A stretch of DNA of 62,579 bases from CAYMLL01 sp964390645 (GCA_964390645.1 CAYMLL010000009.1:1-62579); one strand, 5' to 3'; shown: positions 18,172 to 26,960, numbered from the stretch's first letter. The notes: a model not told the origin generated them from the letters alone. Program-made: numbers and translations.

Positions 18172-19577
18172 TCTTCGCCTGACTCTCGTGCACGCGCCTT
18201 CTTCGCGAGGTGACTCTCTTCCTCGACGGTGAGAAAGCCCCAGCGCAGCGCCTCGTCCTGCACGTAGTTCTTGCCGAGAGTGCGAGCCGTGACGGCCTTC
18301 GCCATCTCGTAGCCGAGATAGAACGCATGTGCGGGATCGTCGACATCCATGCGCTCGAAGAGAGCGAAGGGGTCGCAGCCGCGAAGGTGCCGGCTGTTCG
18401 AGATCACGTGGATTTCGTCGCTCTCGACGAAGAGGCGGAAGTTCCGGTCCTTGATTCGCTCGGCGAGCTCGCAGAGGAATTCGCGTCCGTGTGTCAGCAC
18501 GCGTGCATCACGCAGCACGTGCAGCAGCGGCTCCCGGTGCTTGGGCAGCGAGCCCTGCGTGCAGGCGAAGTGGACGAGTCGACGGGCCAGGTCGCACTCG
18601 CGCACGCTCGAGCTCGCCCAGTGGATGACCTCGGTCGTCAGGACGCTACGGACGCCGAGCTCCTGACAGAATCCGAGGAGGATGATGTTGACAGCGCAGG
18701 AGTCAGCGTCCGTGAGCTCCGTGAGGTTGCCGACTCCCATGAGGATCTCGGCGTCGGGATAGCGTTCGCGCACGGTCAAGTAGCGACCGAGCGACCTCGC
18801 GAAGCCGAAGCCGATCGGCTCGATGATGGGATCGATGCGATACGGGACTCCCCAGGTCTCGAGCTTCTCGACGCTCTCGTCGAGCCCGGCAAGGGTCCCG
18901 GGATCGTCGGGAATCACGACAACCTCGCAGCCGAGAGAGCGCGCGATCTCGATGTTGGTGCCGTTGACACTGAGGACGAGCTCGGCTCCGGCCGCTACAG
19001 CGGGCTCGATCTCGCGCGGGTCAAGGCTATCGATTGAGACTCGCATTCCTTCGTCGCGAAGAAGGCGGACGATATCGGCGACGCGTGCGAAGGGGCCATC
19101 CGGATCGCAGCCGACATCGATGACGTCCGCACCGTCGCCTCGGTAGCGGCGTGCCGTCGCGAGGATCTCCTGCTCGTCGAGTCGGGGCACGTGGTTGATT
19201 TCGGCGACGATGTCGATGTCCTGATCGCCGTAGGGAGACTCCGCCTCCGATCGACCCAGCCACGTCGGCAGCTCGCGCAGGTCCTTCGGGCCGCGCTCGA
19301 CCGCTGTTCCCGTGCCTGCTGCGACCCGATCGAGCTCCCCCGCGCAGAATCCGGGGAGCACCAGTCGCTCGACATCTGGCGGCAGCTCGATTTTCCGCGC
19401 GACCCAGTCGCAAGTCATCAGGGCGGCGACCGCGATGTTCAGGGTGATCACTCGTGGCTCGAAGGGGAGATCGGGAGCCAGCTTCTCCAGCCGGCTCCGC
19501 AGCGCCGGCTCCGCGAGTCGTCCGGTGACGAAACCGACGACCCCGGGCTTCTTCGCGGACGAGGTCAGCGGACCCAC
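18168..19577 (-). CDS. dihydropteroate-synthase-related protein (DUF6513), probable H4MPT biosynthesis
   Basis: About 469 residues. The N-terminal region (GVVGFVTGRLAE...LPFEPRVITLNIAVAALMT) is the DUF6513 domain. Then follows a DHPS-like TIM barrel with VAEINHVP, GADVIDVGCDP, VSIDSLDP, LVLSVNGTN and IDPIIEPIGFG. The barrel keeps the pterin/diphosphate-type motifs, but the sequence differs from folate FolP. Such proteins occur in bacterial H4MPT clusters and are thought to join the pterin to the arylamine. The start is set at a GTG (19577) within the end of the PCD gene, because no start codon is available closer to the domain. It overlaps pabB by 4 nt. Confidence 0.85.
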   Translation of the reverse strand: MGPLTSSAKKPGVVGFVTGRLAEPALRSRLEKLAPDLPFEPRVITLNIAVAALMTCDWVARKIELPPDVERLVLPGFCAGELDRVAAGTGTAVERGPKDLRELPTWLGRSEAESPYGDQDIDIVAEINHVPRLDEQEILATARRYRGDGADVIDVGCDPDGPFARVADIVRLLRDEGMRVSIDSLDPREIEPAVAAGAELVLSVNGTNIEIARSLGCEVVVIPDDPGTLAGLDESVEKLETWGVPYRIDPIIEPIGFGFARSLGRYLTVRERYPDAEILMGVGNLTELTDADSCAVNIILLGFCQELGVRSVLTTEVIHWASSSVRECDLARRLVHFACTQGSLPKHREPLLHVLRDARVLTHGREFLCELAERIKDRNFRLFVESDEIHVISNSRHLRGCDPFALFERMDVDDPAHAFYLGYEMAKAVTARTLGKNYVQDEALRWGFLTVEEESHLAKKARARESGEE

Positions 19578-19909
19578 TTCTTCGGGTACCCTTCGAGCGC
19601 GCTGCTCTCGTCGGGAAGCCAGGTGGCAAGCTTCTCGATCTCGGCGGCGAGCGCGAAGTCCTTCTCGGTGATACCGCCCGCGCTGTGCGTCTGCAGCTTC
19701 ACGGTGACGTGTGCCCAGCCGACGTTGAGGTCCGGGTGGTGGAATCCGGCTTCGGACCGGTAGCCGATCGCGTTCACCAGCATCAGGGTGTGCGGCCAGC
19801 CCGGTGTCTTGAAGTCGCGGCGAATCCAGTCGTCTCGAAGCTCCCAACCGGGCAGGTTCTTCAGCTTATCCAGGCTCTCGTCCGGGGAGTAGGCTCTGTC
19901 GTCCGCCAT
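19565..19909 (-). CDS. pterin-4-alpha-carbinolamine dehydratase-like protein
   Basis: A 114-residue protein with the PCD signature: GFHHPDLNVGWAHV, then KLQTHSAGGITEKD and a closing helix. The two His of HHP and the TH are the expected catalytic/pterin-binding residues. With no aromatic amino-acid hydroxylase nearby, and with a DHPS-like gene and pabB downstream in one operon, a role in pterin handling for H4MPT is more likely than hydroxylase recycling. The ATG is preceded by AGGAG at 8 nt. It is the first gene of the PCD - DUF6513 - pabB unit. Confidence 0.9.
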   Translation of the reverse strand: MADDRAYSPDESLDKLKNLPGWELRDDWIRRDFKTPGWPHTLMLVNAIGYRSEAGFHHPDLNVGWAHVTVKLQTHSAGGITEKDFALAAEIEKLATWLPDESSALEGYPKKWVR

Positions 19910-20105
19910 CGTCGTCGCTCCTGGTCGGGTTATTTTTTCGGAACTGACGGGTCCGTCATTCTGATAACCGGGACTATTCTCGGACCGGCCCAAAAAAAAG
20001 CCAGCTTCCGGTAGTTTTGCCTTCAGATAACCCACGCTGATTCCGAGAAACCGACCAGTACTTGGTTTTCTTCGCCGCGGAGTTATCTTCTCAGAGAGGA
20101 GGATC
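19910..20105. promoter_or_regulatory. AT-richer divergent control region with GATAACC-type motifs
   Basis: The region separates the divergent PCD operon and the gene at 20106 and is clearly less GC-rich than its flanks. It contains GGGTTAT (19927), GATAACCGG (19963), GATAACCC (20027) and GTTATCT (20082), that is, four copies of one motif in both directions. It also has the palindrome TGACGGGTCCGTCA (19945-19958) and a poly-A and a poly-T run. Promoters for both sides are expected here, but no -35/-10 pair is convincing. Confidence 0.35.
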
Positions 20106-21410
20106 GTGAACACTGGTATGCGATACTTGAGATCGTGGCCAGGGTGTTCAGTCCTGGCGTTGTCGACGGCATTTGTGCCGCCGACGGCGTTGGGAGAACC
20201 TCTGGACCTACCTGTCGAAGTCGCAGACTCGATCGAGAACGCGACCGACGCGCTGAGTGTACGCATCGAGCATCTGTTCAAGGCACGCAACGCAGCGCTC
20301 CAGCTGGTGCTGAGGGAGCGTTTAGCCGAGCGGGTACTAGAGCTCGAGAAGGACCTCACGCTCAAGGACCACCGGATTACCGCGCTGGAGGCACAGGTCT
20401 CGGAACCTGAATCTCCCACGGAATCCGACAGAGAGGGGACGGGCGATTTCTCTACGGCCGACGGGTTTGTCGGCGACGAGGACGCGTCCGGCTTCGGGAC
20501 TGAATCGTTCGAGGATGAGAGCAGCTCCGCTGCTTCGCGTGCGAACGTCGCTCCGGTCGAATACGAATACGATATCGACGGAGACTCGACGGGTTCGCGC
20601 AAGAGGTACGGGAGCGACGCTCCGTCCACGCCGATTCGCCCGAGGCTATCGATCGGGGGACTCCCCCGGCTGGCGAACGAAATCGACCGCGTCATCCGTG
20701 ACGCCAACGACGACTTCGCGAGCGAGGTTTATCAAGCTCTCGCAGATTCGAATGCAGAGCTCCACTCGATCGTCCAGCAGCTCGTTGGCCGAGAGGTGGA
20801 GGAGCTCGAGAGCTCGGTCGATGCGAACACCCGGAAGATGGAGCGCATTCGCGCAGCCGTCGCCGGGCTGCATTTGCTGGTGACCTCGTCGTCGGACGAC
20901 GAATCAGACTCGAAGGCCCGCCGTCCAGGGCGGCTGTTCGAGCCGTACGCGGTCGCGACCGGGAGCGATTCCATCGCTCTGGGAAGCGCGACTGCGAAGG
21001 GAGGCGCCTTCCTGGAAACCGTCACCGCGAAAGTCGAGGAGGCATCCGCTCCGGATGCTCGCCACGACCTCCCGGCATGGAGAGAGGACACGATCGGAGA
21101 CGAGGTTGATGAGCCGGCGTACGACAACGCCGTGACTCCACCCGGCGAACAGAGTTCGATTCCGATCGAGGATCCGGATCCGGACCGATTCGAGGTCATA
21201 CCGGCTCGCGTGGAGACCATTCCGAAGGACCCGGATCCTTCGGATGAGGACACGACCGCGGACGAGGACACGAACGACGAAGCCGAGCCTGTCGATATCG
21301 AGGGCTCGTTCGACGCCGAAGAGGCGATTCTGCCCTACGGACCGCTATTGCCCACATTCAACGGACTCGAGTTCAAGGCCGCCTGCCCGGACTCGAGAGG
21401 AGTTCCATAG
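20106..21410 (+). CDS. exported acidic coiled-coil protein of unknown function
   Basis: A 434-residue protein with no recognised family. A signal peptide (about 1-32, ending TALG) is followed by predicted helices rich in Glu and Arg (residues about 45-105, ELEKDLTLKDHRITALEAQV), an acidic low-complexity zone, a second helical block (190-265) and a strongly acidic Pro/Asp tail. There are no catalytic motifs. The GTG start has a strong AGGAGG about 4 nt away; the ATG four codons later is too far. The gene is monocistronic and is followed by an intrinsic terminator. A structural role in the envelope is possible. Confidence 0.6.
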   Translation: MNTGMRYLRSWPGCSVLALSTAFVPPTALGEPLDLPVEVADSIENATDALSVRIEHLFKARNAALQLVLRERLAERVLELEKDLTLKDHRITALEAQVSEPESPTESDREGTGDFSTADGFVGDEDASGFGTESFEDESSSAASRANVAPVEYEYDIDGDSTGSRKRYGSDAPSTPIRPRLSIGGLPRLANEIDRVIRDANDDFASEVYQALADSNAELHSIVQQLVGREVEELESSVDANTRKMERIRAAVAGLHLLVTSSSDDESDSKARRPGRLFEPYAVATGSDSIALGSATAKGGAFLETVTAKVEEASAPDARHDLPAWREDTIGDEVDEPAYDNAVTPPGEQSSIPIEDPDPDRFEVIPARVETIPKDPDPSDEDTTADEDTNDEAEPVDIEGSFDAEEAILPYGPLLPTFNGLEFKAACPDSRGVP

Positions 21411-21499
21411 CTCCATGACGTGACAATCAAGACGGAGATGATTCACGAGAGGTCTCGATCGACACCTCTCGATCTTTGAGCTCAGAGAATCGACATCAA

Positions 21500-21548
21500 G
21501 ACGCTCGCTTCCTCGTACAGTCGACCGAGGAAGCGGGCGTCTCTTTTT
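21500..21548 (+). terminator. intrinsic terminator
   Basis: A 16-bp stem (21500-21515 with 21526-21541, one G-T pair), a 10-nt loop and then TCTTTTTT. A weaker 8-bp hairpin (21446-21453 with 21464-21471) lies just upstream. It ends transcription of the gene at 20106-21410 and shields the convergent SDR gene. Confidence 0.85.
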
Positions 21549-21556
21549 TGCCGTCG

Positions 21557-22336
21557 TCAGCGAACCGCGCCGCCGTTGACATTGATGACCTGGCCGGTGA
21601 CGAACGAAGCTGCGTCCGAGCACAGATAGCGTGCGACACGCGCGACGTCCTCCGGTGTTCCCCAACGCTGTTGCGGGACCTCGTGCAGGACGCGATCTTG
21701 CCACTGTGTGGGCGCCGTCTCTCCCCAGGCGGTCCGGATCCAGCCGGGTGCGAGACAGTTGACGCGCACCGTGGGCGCGAGGCCGAGCGCGAGGCTGCGC
21801 GTGAACGCCATCACGGCGCCCTTGGCGGCGCCGAAGAGCTCGCCGCTTTCGCCCTCCATTCCGATGGCGGCCTGATCCCATCCCATGTTGAGGAGGGCGC
21901 CTCCGCCGTCTGCCTGCATGCGTTCGCCGACCTTCTTCGACAGGAAGATCGTCGCGCGAACATCCACGGCGAGAAGCGTGTCGAGCTTCTCCGCGTAAGA
22001 CAGCTCCGCGCCCTCACCGGTGAGGACGTCAGCGCCGGCATTGTTCACCCAGATGTCGATGCCTCCGAGAATGCTCGAGGCCATCGAGACGAGCCCGTCG
22101 AGAGCCGCCTCGTCGCCGAGGTCGGCGAGGACGGTCTCGCTGGCGACACCGAGCGCACGCGCCGCGTCGCGTGTCTTCTCGGCAGCCTCTCGTGAGCGGT
22201 TCGCGTGGACGACGACGCTCGCCCCCGCGCCAGCGAGCTCGAGCGCGATGGCGCGGCCGATTCCGGAAGACGACCCGGTGACGACCGCGCGTCGATCCTC
22301 GAGAGAGAAGAGGTCGGGATCGCCCTCGTCGCTCAC
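21557..22336 (-). CDS. short-chain dehydrogenase with a pteridine-reductase-like active site
   Basis: A 259-residue SDR starting at GTG 22336, whose first bases overlap the PTPS stop (GTGA). It has the Rossmann TGSSSGIGRA (20-29), VVVHANRS (NADPH-type Arg after strand 2), NNAG (98-101) and NVNGG near the end. The usual Ser and Tyr of SDRs are altered. After strand 5 the sequence is LLNMGWDQA, with D154 where PTR1/FolM pterin reductases carry an Asp. The YxxxK motif reads FGAAK (F168, K172). With PTPS immediately upstream, reduction of a dihydropterin or dihydromethanopterin is an attractive inference, since DmrA is not in the window. Annotated generically, it would be an oxidoreductase. Confidence 0.8.
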   Translation of the reverse strand: MSDEGDPDLFSLEDRRAVVTGSSSGIGRAIALELAGAGASVVVHANRSREAAEKTRDAARALGVASETVLADLGDEAALDGLVSMASSILGGIDIWVNNAGADVLTGEGAELSYAEKLDTLLAVDVRATIFLSKKVGERMQADGGGALLNMGWDQAAIGMEGESGELFGAAKGAVMAFTRSLALGLAPTVRVNCLAPGWIRTAWGETAPTQWQDRVLHEVPQQRWGTPEDVARVARYLCSDAASFVTGQVINVNGGAVR

Positions 22337-22827
22337 GAGTGTTCCGATCGGATCTCGTATCTCGCGCACTGTCCGGGGGACTCGTGGATGTCCACGACGA
22401 GGCGTCGCGGTGCGCGTCCCATGCGCGAGACCAGCTCCTCTCGCAGTCGGCCGGAGACCCACTTCGCGAGAAGCTCGGCGGTGGTGTTCTGGATCGGTAG
22501 CAGCGCGCAGTCACTGACCGGGATGATCCACTCCCGGTCGTCGGAGGCGATGCGGACCCGTGTCTCGCCGACGTCGATCTCGAGCGTGTCGCTCTCGACC
22601 GGTACGAGCATGCGATGGTCGAGCTTCTCGGTGATCCCCAGAAGGATCTTCTTGAGCTCGATGAAGTCGAAGACGAGCCAGTCGTTCTTCAGGTCGTCCT
22701 CGATCTCCGCCGCGACGCTGTAGTTGTGGCCGTGGAGGCGCTCACACAGGTTGTTGCCGAACACGATGAAGTGTGCGGAGCAGAACCCCAGGTAGTCCTT
22801 CGAGACGCGTACCTTGTATCGTTCCAT
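22333..22827 (-). CDS. 6-pyruvoyl-tetrahydropterin synthase/QueD family protein
   Basis: A 164-residue PTPS-family enzyme. Zinc ligands are H19 (CSAHF) and H32/H34 (RLHGHNY); the catalytic Cys position is C28 (NNLCERLHGH), as in QueD. LDHRML and the C-terminal HESPGQCARYE supply the remaining active-site His and the pterin-binding Glu. No queuosine genes are nearby. The link to a pterin-reductase-like SDR and to H4MPT genes suggests a step in pterin synthesis, possibly in the H4MPT route; PTPS proteins occur in such clusters. It is the first gene of the PTPS-SDR operon. Confidence 0.9.
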   Translation of the reverse strand: MERYKVRVSKDYLGFCSAHFIVFGNNLCERLHGHNYSVAAEIEDDLKNDWLVFDFIELKKILLGITEKLDHRMLVPVESDTLEIDVGETRVRIASDDREWIIPVSDCALLPIQNTTAELLAKWVSGRLREELVSRMGRAPRRLVVDIHESPGQCARYEIRSEHS

Positions 22828-23145
22828 CGGCTCGGCGGCGCAGTGGGACCTCGCCCGTCGGGAGGCAGTCGATCAGCTTCTCGGCGAGGCCACCGGGATT
22901 ATGCCAGCTTGCAGGGCGGGAAACAAGACGGCCGCGACGAGATGGACACCCGTTCCGGAAGCTCCCCGGGTTGCCGGGATCGGCACCGGCGCCGCGAGTG
23001 ACGAGCGGTCCGGGCCTTCTCGCGGAGTTTGCGACTTGCAACGACGCGGTATCTCCGGGAGCCTGTTTCCGTCCGCTGTCGGTGGCTCCGGGTCTGAGAC
23101 AGCGTCGAGAGTTCCCGCAGAACGAGCCAGAGCGAGGAGCGCACA
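22828..23145. other. divergent intergenic region
   Basis: This 318-bp region lies between the PTPS gene (left strand) and the beta-helix gene (right strand). It contains a candidate promoter for PTPS (separate entry) and the GAGGAG ribosome site of the beta-helix gene. No further gene is supported; the short open frames have no domain features. Confidence 0.5.
22898..22926 (-). promoter_or_regulatory. candidate sigma-70 promoter of the PTPS-SDR operon
   Basis: On the minus strand TTGTTT (22926-22921) and CATAAT (22903-22898) are separated by 17 nt. That gives a -10 box with 5 of 6 consensus bases and an untranslated leader of about 60 nt before the PTPS ATG. It was picked by eye; no transcript data support it. 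Confidence 0.4.
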
Positions 23146-24633
23146 GTGAACCGCAGGAGCTTTGTCACGAGAGGGCTGGGGTGGGGGACCGCCGGTGCGT
23201 CGATCGGTGCGCTCGCAGGTGCGCTCGGCGCGAAGGTGAGCGCCGATGAGGAACGTTCCGCGGCAGGCTCGTCCCCGGTCGCGGCCGGGCGTCGGGTAGG
23301 CGCGGTGGGTGACGGCAAGGCCGACGCTGGCCCCGCCATCCAGCGAGCGATCGACTCTCGCGCGGGAACGGTGCTCCTGTCCCGCGGCACCTATCGGATT
23401 CGTCGTCCGCTCCGGGTGCCGCTCGCGAAGCTCGGCTGGACGAGTGTCGTCGGGTCCGGGTGTGCGTGTGTCATCATGCGCGGTTCGGGGCCGGCGTTCT
23501 GGATCGAGGGTACGCACGAAGGGACCGCGGATCCGCCCGGGTTCGACGACCGCGTCTGGGATGGGGAGCGACTGCCGGTGCTCTCGGGCTTCGAGATTCG
23601 CGGCGATGACCCGAGAGCTGACGGTGTGCGGCTCGAGCGCACGACCCAGGCGATCATCAGTGATGTCCTGATTCGCCGCTGTCGTGTCGGAGTGCATCTG
23701 GTGGCGCGTAACCGCAATCCGGTGATCTCGCGCTGTCACATCTACGACAACCGCGAGATCGGCATCTTCTTCGACGCGGTGAACCTGCACCAGGCGATCA
23801 TCGCGGACTGTCACATCAGCTACAACCCGGTTGCGGGAATCCTCCTGCGCGGCGGTGACATGCGGAACTTCCAGATCGTCGGCAACGACATCGAGTACAA
23901 CCACGACGAGAAGCGCAGCGGCTCGGCGGATGTGCTGATCGACATGGGGGAGAAGGGCTCGTCGTTTCGGGAAGGCACGATCGTGGGCAACACGATCCAG
24001 GCGCGACCGAGCCCGGCCGGCGCGAACATTCGCGTGATCGGTGGCGAGGGGCACGAGTCAGGTGGTCTGCTCGCGATCTCCGGGAACCTGATCGGGAGTC
24101 AGACGGACGGAATCGACCTCCGGCGCTGCCGTGGTGTCGCGATCTCGGGAAACTCGATCTACTCCGCGATGGACCGGACCTTGCGGTTGCGGGAGTGTGC
24201 GAACATCACCTTTGTCGGCAACACCATCGACTGGAACCCGTATCGCACGGGGAAGCGCTACGTCGACGGCATCCGCATCGATGATTGCGACGGTGTCGTG
24301 CTCTGCGGGGTCATTCTCGAGAACAGCTTCGCGGGCAGCAGGGAGTCCGGCGGCGCGATCGAGGTGCACGGATCTCGTGACGTGACAATCTCCGACTGCC
24401 AGGTGCTCGATCCGCGATTTCGCGGCGTCGTCCTTCGCGGAGTCACGCGAGGCCGCATCTCTGGGTCGACCGTCCTGAGACGCGATGGCAAGGCCACCGG
24501 CGTGCCGGCGATCGAGGTCGTCGGCGGGCGCGACAACCACATCATCGCGAGCACGGTGCCCGTCGGCGGACTGCAGCACGAGAACGGGACGACGCGGGTC
24601 GACGGGCTGCTCGAGGTGCAGACGAAAGCGTGA
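23146..24633 (+). CDS. Tat-exported right-handed beta-helix protein
   Basis: A 495-residue protein starting at GTG with GAGGAG 6 nt upstream. The N-terminus NRRSFVTRG followed by an Ala/Gly-rich hydrophobic stretch is a twin-arginine signal. From about residue 45 (GDGKADAGPAIQRAID) it has the pectate-lyase-3-like start, then many short parallel beta-helix rungs with recurrent IxxNxI and ISGNxI patterns (for example VGNDIEYN, SGNLIGSQTDGIDL, VGNTIDWNP). The fold suggests a polysaccharide lyase, hydrolase or binding protein, but no family-specific catalytic set was recognised, so no substrate is assigned. Confidence 0.8.
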   Translation: MNRRSFVTRGLGWGTAGASIGALAGALGAKVSADEERSAAGSSPVAAGRRVGAVGDGKADAGPAIQRAIDSRAGTVLLSRGTYRIRRPLRVPLAKLGWTSVVGSGCACVIMRGSGPAFWIEGTHEGTADPPGFDDRVWDGERLPVLSGFEIRGDDPRADGVRLERTTQAIISDVLIRRCRVGVHLVARNRNPVISRCHIYDNREIGIFFDAVNLHQAIIADCHISYNPVAGILLRGGDMRNFQIVGNDIEYNHDEKRSGSADVLIDMGEKGSSFREGTIVGNTIQARPSPAGANIRVIGGEGHESGGLLAISGNLIGSQTDGIDLRRCRGVAISGNSIYSAMDRTLRLRECANITFVGNTIDWNPYRTGKRYVDGIRIDDCDGVVLCGVILENSFAGSRESGGAIEVHGSRDVTISDCQVLDPRFRGVVLRGVTRGRISGSTVLRRDGKATGVPAIEVVGGRDNHIIASTVPVGGLQHENGTTRVDGLLEVQTKA

Positions 24634-24925
24634 TGTCGGCCGCGTCGCGGACCGGCTACGGACCTTGTTGCCGGTGGCGGCCCCTCCTCGCAAGAGAAGC
24701 CGTCCTTCGCGAAGAGCTCGCACGGTCCGGGCGAGATTCTCGACGGCGGATGCCGCCGGGGTATGTCGAGCGTTCCGCCCGGGTCTTCAGGGCCGATGAT
24801 CCAGCTCGGGGAGCGGGCAGTGCGGAGTTCATCTTGCTACGGGTGGTCCGGGATCCGTGACGACGAGCGCTCGAGGTGGGGATTCGCGGTCAGGATCCGT
24901 CGCGCAGGAGTGTCGTCTCTCCGGG

Positions 24926-25747
24926 TCACCTGGGAACACGGTCGATGGTCTGACGGATGAACTCGGCATGAACGACGATGGCCAGCCCCAGTGGGCGGTG
25001 GACGGTGCGCTCCTCGACCGGTGTCACCGATCTCGTCGTCTCCCGGTGCTGTCCGATCACCAGCCCGACCACCAGGGGGCGATCCGTCACTTTCGCAGGA
25101 GTCTCGCGGTCGCGCATCATCACGGGCGCCCCGCTGTCACCTCCGAAGGTCCTGTAGTCGACCAGGTAGGTCCTGAAGCGACGGATCGGCGTCAACGGGA
25201 AGCTCGCCACCGCGCCCCGTCTGAGGATGGGGAAGCCGGCGCTGTTGGCCTCCAGCTGGGCGGGGTAGCACGGGATCCAGACTTCCTTCGCGCTGTGGAG
25301 CTTGCCGGTCTCGATCGCGGGCTCGCGGGCGAGGCGCTCGAGATTCAGGGCGTCCAGGGTCCGGCCTGCCGGTAGCGTCAGCTTCAGCGCGGCCACGTCG
25401 ACCTGCGGATGCTTGATCCACAGCGATCGGTTCGCCGAACGGATCTTCAGAGGCACCTCCTCGCGAACGAAGCTGCCGTCTTCCCCTCGTGCCCGCAACA
25501 CGATCCGACATTCATCGCCGGACATCTTCTCGAGAACGTGTGCGGCCGTGACCAGGATCAGCTCCTGCCGCCGGGTGTCGTCGGCGTCCGGTCGGGTGAC
25601 GACGAAGCAGGTGGCCGTGGAGCTTCTGTTCGTGAGCTTGTACGTCGCTGCGAGGGTTTCCGGGATGGCTTCGGCCGGGTACGCGCCGACCGAGGAGCCC
25701 GCGGCGATACAGCAGATCAGCAGAAACGAACGCGATGGTCGCGACAT
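24926..25747 (-). CDS. exported trypsin-like serine protease
   Basis: A 273-residue protein with a signal peptide (residues 1-27, ending YPAEA). It has a chymotrypsin-fold catalytic triad: His in ILVTAAHVLEK, Asp in HPQVDVAALKL and Ser in TFGGDSGAPVM. No PDZ domain follows, so it differs from DegP/HtrA. It is probably periplasmic or surface-exposed. The gene is alone, with 352 bp of upstream sequence. Confidence 0.82.
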   Translation of the reverse strand: MSRPSRSFLLICCIAAGSSVGAYPAEAIPETLAATYKLTNRSSTATCFVVTRPDADDTRRQELILVTAAHVLEKMSGDECRIVLRARGEDGSFVREEVPLKIRSANRSLWIKHPQVDVAALKLTLPAGRTLDALNLERLAREPAIETGKLHSAKEVWIPCYPAQLEANSAGFPILRRGAVASFPLTPIRRFRTYLVDYRTFGGDSGAPVMMRDRETPAKVTDRPLVVGLVIGQHRETTRSVTPVEERTVHRPLGLAIVVHAEFIRQTIDRVPR

Positions 25748-26099
25748 GTCGGATCCTCGGTCTTCAGGCCGTCGGGCATTCCGGCGGAGGCGGATGGGGA
25801 CGAACGTCGGCTCCGGGAGAGATAGCGACGCACGGCGACGTTCACACCGATGAAATACGCCCTCTCTCCTGGGGTGAACACAAGATTATCCCGCGATTTT
25901 CCGTCTCCGGCGCCTGGCGCCGGGTCTGTGTCGGGTTGCGCTGCGCGTGGCGTGCTGGTGTGTTCCCGCCGATAGTACGGCCGAGATCCGAGGGCGAGAG
26001 TCACGTGAACCGAACGAGTGGCGAGAGGTCAGCGAGGGCAGCCCTCGAAGAGACCTGCCCGGGTGGACGAGGGCCGTCGAGGTGCTTTGCTGCGGAGAG
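25748..26099. other. intergenic region upstream of the protease gene
   Basis: 352 bp without a supported gene. On the minus strand GATAAT (25890-25885) could be a -10 box. A perfect 17-bp palindrome CCGGCGCCTGGCGCCGG (25907-25923) sits where the -35 element would be, about 160 bp before the protease start. The right part borders the stop of the citG-like gene. Confidence 0.3.
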
Positions 26100-26960
26100 T
26101 CATGGAAGCGGCAACGGCAGCCTTCCGGACCGCAATGAAAGAAACAGGATGACCGCGACGAGATCCGCGCTGGTGCCGGGGTTGCGGCGATGGCCGTCGG
26201 CGCGCAGCCAGTCGTCGAGCTTCTGGAAGGACTCGAGGCCCTCCGTCGACGGCCAGCCGGCGTCGAGCACGGCTCTCGCTCGGGCGGACGACTCGCAGGC
26301 GGTCTCGACGCCGCACTTGCGTGTGATCAGCGAGTCGGGGTGTCGCGCCATGAGCTCGAGGTGGAGTCGCACGACGGCGTCGTGGAGACCGAGTCCGTCC
26401 GCCAGCGCCGCCTCGAGTCGAGGGACGCCGACGTCGATGGCCTCGGCGAAGCCGTTGGCGTACTGCCTCGCGATGAGGTCACGGTCGGACGCGAGCCTCA
26501 TCGACGCGATGAGGTCGCCGGGCGGCTCGTCGTGGACGTCGCCCGACTCGACCTCGCCGAGTCCCCCGGGCGCCGCGAGCGTGATCGCCTCGTAGACACG
26601 TCGACAATCGTCCGCGTCGAGCCCGTCGAGGACGCCGCGGACCCCGACGCGCAGATCATCACCCCTTCGCACCGTCGCGACGACCCCGAGCAGCAGGATG
26701 ATGCCGAGGTTGACGTTCTTCCCGCTTGCGGCACGGGTCGCACGCACGGAGTCGAGAACGGTCTCGCCGAGCGACCGCTGGTGAGCGCGGTCCATGACCG
26801 GTGCGATGGCGGCGGCGGCGACCGCGAAGTCCATCCAGGTCATGTCGTCGAACGAGCGGGCTGGATGGACGTTGCCGGCCTTCGGCGCCGCGACCTCCAG
26901 CAGGCAGGCAACCTGCGCCAGCGCGCCGATCGAGATGTCGTCGACGTCCCGTGCGATCAC
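26100..26960 (-). CDS. CitG/triphosphoribosyl-dephospho-CoA synthase family protein of the H4MPT cluster
   Basis: A 286-residue protein of the CitG family (ATP:dephospho-CoA triphosphoribosyl transferase fold). Motifs include LEVAAPKAGNVHPARSFDDM near the N-terminus, GKNVNLGIILLLG, LIARQYANGF and the closing NPGTSADLVAVILFL. Citrate or malonate lyase genes, the usual partners of CitG, are absent. The GTG start (26960) overlaps the ATP-grasp stop by 4 nt (GTGA) and has AGGAGG 8 nt upstream. In this setting a ribosyl-phosphate transfer during H4MPT side-chain assembly is plausible, since CitG chemistry attaches an alpha-linked ribosyl unit from ATP. That is inference. Confidence 0.8.
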   Translation of the reverse strand: MIARDVDDISIGALAQVACLLEVAAPKAGNVHPARSFDDMTWMDFAVAAAAIAPVMDRAHQRSLGETVLDSVRATRAASGKNVNLGIILLLGVVATVRRGDDLRVGVRGVLDGLDADDCRRVYEAITLAAPGGLGEVESGDVHDEPPGDLIASMRLASDRDLIARQYANGFAEAIDVGVPRLEAALADGLGLHDAVVRLHLELMARHPDSLITRKCGVETACESSARARAVLDAGWPSTEGLESFQKLDDWLRADGHRRNPGTSADLVAVILFLSLRSGRLPLPLP

